From the NCBI GenBank assembly GCA_003518105.1, contig DOZH01000003.1:2670-21619 (forward strand): 18,950 bases of DNA. Direction: 5' to 3'. Source of the DNA: Candidatus Uhrbacteria bacterium (GTDB lineage: Bacteria; Patescibacteriota; Patescibacteriia; UBA9934). The notes under the pieces were generated by a model. It was not told the DNA's origin. It ran no database searches and worked only from the letters and a program-made list of their open reading frames with translations. Position numbers and translations under genes: made by a program. Of the stretch, positions 14,349 to 18,950 are shown piece by piece. Numbering within the stretch: the first letter of the stretch is position 1; every line of letters begins with the position of its first letter.

Positions 14349-14354
14349 AACCCC

Positions 14355-14382
14355 CCGAGGCCGGTCCTAGGCCCGGCCTCGG
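14355..14382. other. GC-rich perfect hairpin between divergent metK and lexA
   Basis: CCGAGGCCGG (14355-14364) and CCGGCCTCGG (14373-14382) form a perfect 10-bp stem around TCCTAGGC. T residues follow on the minus strand only (TTTTG). It may act as an insulating terminator or a protein site. No function is assigned. Confidence 0.5.
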
Positions 14383-14404
14383 CACACTTATCCCCACCCA
14401 AACA

Positions 14405-14460
14405 TTGCGTTCGGTTTTTGTTCGTTATAGAATACGAACAGATAAAGAACAGACAAGAAC
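14405..14460 (+). promoter_or_regulatory. lexA promoter with two inverted GTTC-N7-GTTC boxes (putative LexA operators)
   Basis: GTTC at 14409 and 14420 (7-nt gap), then GAAC at 14436 and 14447 (7-nt gap): two GTTC-N7-GTTC boxes on opposite strands sharing one centre (14429.5). A further GAAC is at 14457. A possible -35 TTGCGT (14405-14410) and -10 TAGAAT (14428-14433), 17 bp apart, lie across the boxes, so binding would block initiation. GTTC-N7-GTTC is the LexA box of Alphaproteobacteria. Autoregulation is inferred. Confidence 0.65.
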
Positions 14461-14471
14461 ACTAACCAAGG

Positions 14472-14587
14472 ACTTTCACATTTGAGACTAGTTTGGGTGC
14501 GCAGCTAGAAAAGCTTTCGAGGCTTAGTTAGTGCTAAGATGAAAAAGTTTTCGACGCTGCAAGCCCAAAGTAGGCCAAATGAGGAAG
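14472..14587 (+). promoter_or_regulatory. Structured leader RNA motif, copy 1 (5' UTR of lexA)
   Basis: A 116-nt element repeated at 15446-15560. Fold: P1 CTTTC-A-CATTTG (14473-14484) with CAAATG-A-GGAAG (14576-14587); P2 CTA-G-TTTGGG (14488-14497) with CCCAAA-G-TAG (14564-14573); GAAAA (14508-14512) with TTTTC (14548-14552); bulged G; CTTT with AAAG; internal loop GAGG/ATGA; apical CTTAG (14523-14527) with CTAAG (14534-14538). P1 includes the GGAAG of the lexA Shine-Dalgarno sequence. The segment between P2 and P4 (GCAGC/GCTGC here) is not conserved in pairing in copy 2. Confidence 0.8.
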
Positions 14588-14599
14588 GACTGTCAAAAT

Positions 14600-15232
14600 A
14601 TGTCTCCACGACTACCCTCAATAACCAAAAAACAACGTGAAGTTCTCTCCTGCATCGAAAAGTTTGTGCAAGACCAAGGCTACACGCCGTCCTACCGCGA
14701 AATTGCCGACGTCCTCGGGCTCTCATCCCCCGCCACCGTCCACCAACACATCAAAGCCTTATGCGAAAAAGGCATCATCAACACTGGTGAGAATGGCGCC
14801 GCTCGCTCAATCGAAGTCGTAGAAACTGAACCTCTCTCACCCATGGCTATCATGTTGCCGCTCGCTGGCCTCATTACCGCTGGCGTACCTATCGAAGCTA
14901 TTGAGGAACATGAAGCCTTTGCCGTTCCTGCCGACTTTGTGACCGACGCCATGAACTCCTATGTCCTCAAAGTCAAAGGACGTTCCATGATCGAAGACGG
15001 TATTTTCGACGGCGACTACGTGATTATTGAACGCAATCATTCACCTAAAAATGGCGACATTGTCGTTGCCTTACTCGACAATGCCTATGCCACACTCAAA
15101 CGCTTTTACCGCGAAGAGAACTACATCCGCCTCCAGCCCGCCAACAGCACCATGAAACCTATTATCATCAAAGGTGACCTCAACATCCAAGGCATCGTCC
15201 GCGCCGTTATTCGCAAGTTCGGTACAGTCTAA
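14600..15232 (+). CDS. lexA: LexA repressor
   Basis: SOS repressor, 210 aa from ATG 14600. The N-terminal winged helix (about 1-70) has the recognition segment SSPATVHQHIKAL. The self-cleavage bond is Ala94-Gly95 in LITAGVP, and the latent protease dyad is Ser129 (GRSMIEDGIFDGD) and Lys167 (NAYATLKRF). All elements for RecA-stimulated autocleavage are present. An in-frame ATG at 14579 lies inside helix P1 of the leader, and AGGAAGGA 10 nt before 14600 is a better ribosome site, so 14600 is preferred. It is preceded by putative LexA boxes and a structured leader, and followed by genes linked to translesion synthesis. Confidence 0.96.
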   Translation: MSPRLPSITKKQREVLSCIEKFVQDQGYTPSYREIADVLGLSSPATVHQHIKALCEKGIINTGENGAARSIEVVETEPLSPMAIMLPLAGLITAGVPIEAIEEHEAFAVPADFVTDAMNSYVLKVKGRSMIEDGIFDGDYVIIERNHSPKNGDIVVALLDNAYATLKRFYREENYIRLQPANSTMKPIIIKGDLNIQGIVRAVIRKFGTV

Positions 15233-15234
15233 TC

Positions 15235-15258
15235 TTCAATCTTAAGGGGAGGATTGAA
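15235..15258 (+). promoter_or_regulatory. Hairpin displaying the Shine-Dalgarno of the 55-aa ORF
   Basis: TTCAATC (15235-15241) and GATTGAA (15252-15258) form a perfect 7-bp stem. The loop TTAAGGGGAG holds the ribosome-binding site, 10-12 nt before the ATG at 15264. The stem starts 3 nt after the lexA stop. Confidence 0.6.
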
Positions 15259-15263
15259 ACCTT

Positions 15264-15431
15264 ATGACCAATCTCACACTCCGTCACTACAACGTGACGC
15301 TCGCTTATCGCACCCGCCGCATTTCCCGTTCTCTTAATTCTCTCAAACTTCGCCTCCGTCTCCGCATCTCTCTCCGCAAATTCCGCGCACAGCTCCGTGC
15401 TCTCCTACCCCTGCGACTGCAAACCACTTAA
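15264..15431 (+). CDS. 55-aa arginine-rich small protein between lexA and the second leader
   Basis: ATG 15264 to TAA 15431. The product begins MTNLTLRHYNVTLAYRTRR and is rich in Leu and Arg (12 Arg and 2 Lys, almost no acid residues), with an LRLRLR stretch. It looks like an amphipathic, nucleic-acid- or membrane-binding peptide. A strong Shine-Dalgarno (AAGGGGAGGA) lies 10 nt upstream in a hairpin loop. It is 31 nt after lexA and is probably in the same transcript. No family was recognised. Arg-rich composition can arise by chance in CG-rich DNA, so proof of translation is lacking, but the ribosome site argues for it. Confidence 0.6.
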   Translation: MTNLTLRHYNVTLAYRTRRISRSLNSLKLRLRLRISLRKFRAQLRALLPLRLQTT

Positions 15432-15445
15432 TCCATAACCCTAGA

Positions 15446-15560
15446 ACTTTCACATTTGAGACTAGTTTGGGTGCGGAGCAAGCCAAGCTCTTGAGGCTTA
15501 GTTAGTCTAAGATGAAAGAGTTGGCGCAGCGACAAGCCCAAAATAGGCCAAATGAGGAAG
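15446..15560 (+). promoter_or_regulatory. Structured leader RNA motif, copy 2 (5' UTR of the 81-aa gene)
   Basis: The same fold as copy 1: P1 CTTTC-A-CATTTG (15447-15458) with CAAATG-A-GGAAG (15549-15560); P2 with CCCAAA (15537-15542); GCCAA (15482-15486) with TTGGC (15521-15525) replacing GAAAA/TTTTC; CTCTT (15488-15492) with AAGAG (15516-15520) replacing CTTT/AAAG; internal loop GAGG/ATGA; apical CTTAG/CTAAG with a loop one base shorter. P1 again pairs with the Shine-Dalgarno, 10 nt before ATG 15571. Confidence 0.8.
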
Positions 15561-15570
15561 TTCTACGTAT

Positions 15571-15816
15571 ATGCATGAGTTCATCAATGATCCTATCGCC
15601 GTCACCGTCGAATTCGACGGTCCACGCGTCAAACCCACCAGCATCTTCTGGAACAATCGCCACTATCCAATCCCCCACGTCAACCTGGTTCACAGTGCTC
15701 GTGAAGGGCAAAAACGTCTCTTCTATTTCTCAGTCTCTGACAGTACTAACTTTATGAAACTGCGCTTCGACACCGAAACCCTTAACTGGCACATAACCGA
15801 ATTCTATGCTGAATAA
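15571..15816 (+). CDS. 81-aa protein resembling DUF6504, SOS-linked
   Basis: Begins MHEFINDPIAVTVEFDG, then PTSIFWNNRHYPIPHVNLVH, RLFYFSVSDSTNFMKLRFD and ends TLNWHITEFYAE: a small, all-beta-looking protein. The order 'M-H-E-F-I-N-x-P-I', 'F-x-W-x-x-R-x-Y', 'Y-x-x-x-x-D' and 'W-x-I/L' resembles DUF6504, a small domain often found near Y-family polymerase genes in Actinobacteria. This is from memory and uncertain. It sits between lexA and dinB and shares the lexA leader RNA, which supports a role linked to DNA damage or polymerase function. The start follows GAGGAAG at good distance. Confidence 0.72.
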   Translation: MHEFINDPIAVTVEFDGPRVKPTSIFWNNRHYPIPHVNLVHSAREGQKRLFYFSVSDSTNFMKLRFDTETLNWHITEFYAE

Positions 15817-16208
15817 TCTCACCACCGAAAGCCTCGAACAAGATTTCTTATCTACCTAAGTACATAAACATTTTATGAGCCTGAGTCTTGTAGGAGCAAG
15901 CAACGAGGGCTGAAAACCAACTTCTTCTAGTCGGGTGACGCGGAGGGAGGCCCCCTATTGGGCGCGCAACGCTAGTGAGCACCCAATGGGGTCCGTAGCC
16001 GGCAGGACCCGACGAAGTCTGTTAAAGCGAATGCCTGAGTCGTGAGCGACGAGCCTTGGCCTTATCAGTGAGTCCTGAGCCACCGCCAAGCGCTAGCGCA
16101 GGCGAGGCGAGCGGCGAGTAGTCGAGAGCAAGGGTGAGTTATCTTGCTACGAACCCGCGCGGTAGACTACTCGGTAAGCGAGCCATTCTGAGACCCATCT
16201 ACTTATGT
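15817..16208. repeat. Intergenic mosaic E: beta and alpha modules upstream of dinB
   Basis: Beta (15926-16016) matches block D: stem GTCGGGT (15930-15936) / ACCCGAC (16007-16013), with an inner stem CCCC-T-ATTGGG (15952-15962) / CCCAAT-GGGG (15982-15991). Alpha (about 16074-16190) matches block B and, inverted, block F; its stem is CGAGTAGTC (16115-16123) / GACTACTCG (16165-16173). GCCTGAGTC occurs at 15879 and 16033. No gene, tRNA or known RNA was seen in these 390 nt. Confidence 0.8.
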
Positions 16209-16233
16209 TTATTTGACCTCCTCCCTCAAATAA
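16209..16233 (+). promoter_or_regulatory. Perfect inverted repeat before dinB
   Basis: TTATTTGA (16209-16216) and TCAAATAA (16226-16233) enclose CCTCCTCCC. It ends 18 nt before the dinB ATG. It could be an operator or an mRNA hairpin. It is unlike the GTTC boxes of lexA. Confidence 0.5.
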
Positions 16234-16251
16234 CGGGTAGTGGTTCTCAGT

Positions 16252-17457
16252 ATGTCTCGGATTATCATGCACATCGACTTCAACAGCTACTTCGCCAGTG
16301 TGGAGCAGCAAGCCAATCCCCATCTCCGTGGGAAGGCTATTGCGGTAGCTGGTAAAGCTGGTGGCGACATCAATCGCTCAGTCGTCACCACCGCCTCGCG
16401 CGAAGCCAAAGCTCGAGGCGTCAAAACAGCTATGGCTACCTGGCAGGCCAAAAAAATCTGCCCGGAACTTATTATCATTCCCAGTGATCCCCAAAAGTAT
16501 GGCGACATAACTGCACGTCTGCTCACCGTCTGCCGAAAATACGCGGATGACCTAGAACAGTTCAGCACTGACGAGGTCTTTATTGACGTCACCGGAGGAG
16601 CTGGAAATTACTTTGGTGCCAGCATGATGGCACTCATGATCCGTCGTGACCTCAAAACCGCCTGCGGTTCAGTCTGCACCGTCTCCATCGGCATCGCCCC
16701 CAACAAGTTGGTCGCCAAACTCGCCTCAGAATCCGTCAAACCAAACGGCCTCACCGTCGTCCGTCCATCCGATGTTGAAGACTTTGTAAAAAGCCGTCCC
16801 CTTGCTGACTTCTGCGGTATCGGCCCACGAATGGAAAAGCGTCTGGCGGAAATTGGCGTCACCTCCGTGGCCACCCTCCGCACCCTGCCTCGTGCCCAAC
16901 TTATCAATCTCTTCAAAAGCTACGGCACCTGGCTCGCCGACGCAGCTCACGGCCTAGCGACAGATGTACTAGAGGACGACGACGCAGCGCCAAAATCCAT
17001 TGGCCACTCTTATACCTTCCCGCACGACCCCCACACCATCCCCGAAGTAAAAAAGAATCTCCTCGCCATGTGCGATCGGGTGGCCTGGCGTTTACGTGGA
17101 CAACACTTTGTCGCTTCTCGCGTTTCCGTTTACGTTCGCTACGGCGACTTCGGCAGCGACGGTTGCGCTAAGCTCTTAAATATCCCCATAAGCGACGGTC
17201 TCACTATTAGCCAAAACGCCTGGGCCTTGCTCTCACCTCGCCTCGATCTCAACCGCGGCGTACGCCTCATTGGCATTTCTGTTAGCGACTTCAAAACTAT
17301 CAAACTTCCCGTTTCACTCTTCCGTAAAGATCGCCGCATGCAACGCGTCGTCGTCGCCCTAGACCGTGTCCAAACAAAATTTGGTCAAGACTCCTGGCAC
17401 CGTGCCAGCACGACTCCTTTGCCCGACGGTCTATCGCACGGGTTCGTAACAAACTAA
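16252..17457 (+). CDS. dinB: DNA polymerase IV (Y-family translesion polymerase)
   Basis: 401 aa from ATG 16252. A GTG 12 nt upstream adds only MVLS, and the family start MSRIIMHIDFNSYFASVE favours the ATG. Catalytic acids: Asp9 in the first motif and Asp107-Glu108 in FSTDEVFID. Palm and finger segments (SIGIAPNKLVAKLASE), helix-hairpin-helix region (FCGIGPRMEKRLAEIG) and little-finger domain follow. Near the C-terminus LPVSLF resembles a sliding-clamp binding motif before a VALDRVQTKFG segment. The last 12 or so residues (PDGLSHGFVTN) and the stop are encoded by an inverted alpha repeat. No LexA box is visible upstream. Error-prone bypass of DNA lesions is expected. Confidence 0.95.
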   Translation: MSRIIMHIDFNSYFASVEQQANPHLRGKAIAVAGKAGGDINRSVVTTASREAKARGVKTAMATWQAKKICPELIIIPSDPQKYGDITARLLTVCRKYADDLEQFSTDEVFIDVTGGAGNYFGASMMALMIRRDLKTACGSVCTVSIGIAPNKLVAKLASESVKPNGLTVVRPSDVEDFVKSRPLADFCGIGPRMEKRLAEIGVTSVATLRTLPRAQLINLFKSYGTWLADAAHGLATDVLEDDDAAPKSIGHSYTFPHDPHTIPEVKKNLLAMCDRVAWRLRGQHFVASRVSVYVRYGDFGSDGCAKLLNIPISDGLTISQNAWALLSPRLDLNRGVRLIGISVSDFKTIKLPVSLFRKDRRMQRVVVALDRVQTKFGQDSWHRASTTPLPDGLSHGFVTN

Positions 17458-17635
17458 CTCACCCTAGCTGTCGACACGTCGGCCTGTCGTCTCGCCTGCG
17501 CTAGCGCTTGGCGGTGGCTCGGGACTGTAGTCAACGAAGACGAGCGGGATGTCCCTTTCGTTGACCGACGTGGCCCGACGGAGAAAGAAAGGGACTCCCC
17601 GAGTCTCGCGTTGACTGGAACCCGAATCTAACAGA
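17428..17635. repeat. Intergenic mosaic F: inverted alpha module and complete gamma module
   Basis: The inverted alpha (about 17428-17524) overlaps the dinB 3' end; 17491-17520 is the exact reverse complement of 16077-16106. Gamma (17525-17615) has GTCAACGAA (17530-17538) / TTCGTTGAC (17557-17565), the competing pair GTCCCTTTC (17551-17559) / GAAAGGGAC (17587-17595), and outer ends GTCAACG / CGTTGAC (17609-17615). Gamma halves recur at 1-35 and 18931-18950. Confidence 0.8.
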
Positions 17636-18901
17636 CTAACTCAACAACTCCTCTTCAATCTCCAATAGCCGATTATACTTCGCCAAACGCTCCGACCGCG
17701 AAGGCGCACCACTTTTAATATACTCAGCATTGACGGCGACAGCGAGGTCGGCAATCGTCGTGTCGCAAGTCTCACCCGAGCGATGCGAAATGACAATCTT
17801 GTAGCCATTCGCTTGCGCCAACAAAATGGTATCAATCGTTTCGGACAACGTCCCAATCTGGTTCGGCTTAATCAGCACCGCATTCGCCACTTTCTCATCA
17901 ATCCCTCTCTGTACCCTCTCTACATTCGTCACAAACAAATCGTCGCCAACTAGCAACATCCTCTTACCCAGTCGCTTAGTCAGCTCGGTCCAATCCTCCC
18001 AGGCATCTTCCGCCAATCCGTCTTCTACCGATAGGAGCGGATATTTCTTCATCCACAGTTCGTACAAATCAATCATCTCAGTACCAGTTAACTTCCGCCT
18101 ATCAGTCTTAAGCACATATATCCCCTTCTTCTCATCAAAAAACTCACTGGCCGCCACGTCAATGCCAAACCCGACTTCTTTACCTAGCTTATAACCAGCT
18201 TTCTTCACCGCCTTGGTCAAATACTCGAGCGCACTTTCAGTCTTGCCGACGTTAGGCGCATAGCCTCCTTCATTGCCAACGTCCGTATCCAGGCCGTCAG
18301 CGTGCAGCACGTCACCCAACGCATGAAAAATTTCACTCCCCGCCTGCACCTTTCGTGAGTAGCGGGTAAAACCATGCGGAATAATAATAAACTCCTGCAT
18401 GTCCAAATTAGTATCCGCATGACGTCCGCCATTAAACACATTCATGAACGGCGTCGGTAACCTATAACCCTTATATCGCAAATCAAACGCCTGGCGCAAA
18501 TACTCATACAATGGCAAATCAGCCCGCTTGGCCGCCGCATGCACGCAAGCTAACGAAACACCAAGCATCGCATTGGCCCCCAGCTTATGCTTATTCACGC
18601 TACCATCAAGTATGCGCATGGTGTCGTCAATTCCCCGTTGATCAAACACGTCCGTACCCTTCAATACCTTAGCAATCTTCGTATTCACATTCTTCACGGC
18701 CTTCAGCACCCCAAGCCCACGGTACCGTGTCGGGTCGCCATCACGTAACTCTAAAGCCTCATGAATACCCGTCGATGCGCCAGACGGCACCGAGGCAGAT
18801 CCCCTAGTGCCGTCTTTCAAAGTAACCGTCACATTAAGCGTCGGATTACCCCGCGAATCGAGAATTTCATGAGCATGAATGCCCTCGATCTTCTCTTTCA
18901 T
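17636..18901 (-). CDS. eno: Enolase (phosphopyruvate hydratase)
   Basis: 421 aa. Interconverts 2-phosphoglycerate and phosphoenolpyruvate in glycolysis. All hallmarks are seen: SRGNPT, loop SVPSGASTG, LGANAMLGVSLA, NGGRHADTNLDMQEF, VGNEGGYAPN (catalytic Glu), FGIDVAASEF (metal Asp), SVEDGLAEDAW (metal Glu), LLVGDDLFVTN (metal Asp), IKPNQIGTLSET (Lys), SHRSGETCDTTIADLAV and IKSGAPSRSERLAKYNRLL. Small departures from the usual form are KPNQ for KVNQ and GETCD for GETED. A TAGAAT box ends 5 nt before the ATG, so the mRNA is probably leaderless. The C-terminus ends at repeat block F. Confidence 0.97.
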   Translation of the reverse strand: MKEKIEGIHAHEILDSRGNPTLNVTVTLKDGTRGSASVPSGASTGIHEALELRDGDPTRYRGLGVLKAVKNVNTKIAKVLKGTDVFDQRGIDDTMRILDGSVNKHKLGANAMLGVSLACVHAAAKRADLPLYEYLRQAFDLRYKGYRLPTPFMNVFNGGRHADTNLDMQEFIIIPHGFTRYSRKVQAGSEIFHALGDVLHADGLDTDVGNEGGYAPNVGKTESALEYLTKAVKKAGYKLGKEVGFGIDVAASEFFDEKKGIYVLKTDRRKLTGTEMIDLYELWMKKYPLLSVEDGLAEDAWEDWTELTKRLGKRMLLVGDDLFVTNVERVQRGIDEKVANAVLIKPNQIGTLSETIDTILLAQANGYKIVISHRSGETCDTTIADLAVAVNAEYIKSGAPSRSERLAKYNRLLEIEEELLS

Positions 18902-18906
18902 AATTC

Positions 18907-18912
18907 ATTCTA
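18907..18912 (-). promoter_or_regulatory. -10 box of the enolase gene
   Basis: TAGAAT on the minus strand, 5 nt before the ATG. TTGACT of the neighbouring gamma repeat is 22 bp upstream, too far to be an ideal -35. Confidence 0.4.
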
Positions 18913-18930
18913 GTTAAACTTTTATGCGGC

Positions 18931-18950
18931 CTGTAGTCAACGAAGACGAG
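18931..18950. repeat. 5' part of intergenic repeat module gamma, cut by the window end
   Basis: Twenty bases identical to 17525-17544, the start of the complete gamma module. The remainder lies beyond the window. Confidence 0.75.

Noticed and set aside
14498..14507. A conserved P3 helix (GCAGC/GCTGC) in the leader motif
   Set aside because: Copy 2 has GGAGC opposite GCAGCGAC and cannot form the same helix, so it is not claimed as conserved.
14472..14587. Twister or hammerhead ribozyme
   Set aside because: The CAAGCCC and GAUGA strings are suggestive, but the required core residues and pairing arrangement could not be found.
14579..14599. Upstream ATG of lexA
   Set aside because: It lies inside helix P1 of the leader; the SD-like AGGAAGGA serves the ATG at 14600.
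14472..15560. Two direct repeats as a CRISPR or tandem array
   Set aside because: Only two copies nearly 1 kb apart, each before a gene with its SD; no spacers and no cas genes.
16240..16251. GTG start of dinB
   Set aside because: It adds only MVLS to the typical Y-family start MSRIIMHIDF.

Overview
The window looks like a chromosomal segment of a small-genome bacterium, most likely Patescibacteria (CPR), perhaps a Parcubacteria-like lineage. That placement is inferred, not proven. It rests on compact divergent housekeeping genes (a MurE-like ligase without its usual N-terminal domain, a short MetK, a MurG with an altered Gly-rich loop), tightly overlapping operons, and several -10 boxes only 5-13 nt before start codons. 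Base composition is near 50% GC.

Layout. Bases 65-3594 (minus) hold a membrane PH-domain protein, a MurE-like ligase and MurD. A tRNA-Lys(UUU) with its own promoter and terminator follows (3698-3772). Bases 4010-6721 (plus) hold a GT-C glycosyltransferase, a GtrA-type flippase and a GT2 polyprenyl-phosphate glycosyltransferase, together a Gtr-like surface glycosylation module. Bases 6878-10878 (minus) form one operon: NifU-like protein, three-helix membrane protein, MraY, FtsW, MurG and an unlisted 32-aa membrane peptide. Then come rpmA (L27, plus), a cyclophilin lipoprotein, an 88-aa membrane protein with strong expression signals, a secreted protein carrying two in-frame palindromic repeats, and metK (all minus). 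Bases 14400-17457 (plus) are SOS-like: lexA, a 55-aa Arg-rich ORF, an 81-aa protein resembling DUF6504, and dinB. Enolase (minus) closes the window.

Most interesting signal. A 115-116 nt element occurs twice, in front of lexA and in front of the 81-aa gene. Both copies fold into the same long hairpin with compensatory base changes, a conserved GAGG/AUGA internal loop, and a closing helix that pairs with the Shine-Dalgarno sequence of the gene behind it. It looks like a cis-acting RNA controlling translation of two SOS-linked genes, and I recognise no described class. The lexA promoter also carries two GTTC-N7-GTTC boxes in perfectly symmetrical inverted arrangement.

Most intergenic gaps are filled by a mosaic of structured repeat modules (called alpha, beta, gamma and delta here). 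dinB lies between inverted alpha copies and its last codons are repeat-derived. Partial gamma copies form both ends of the window.
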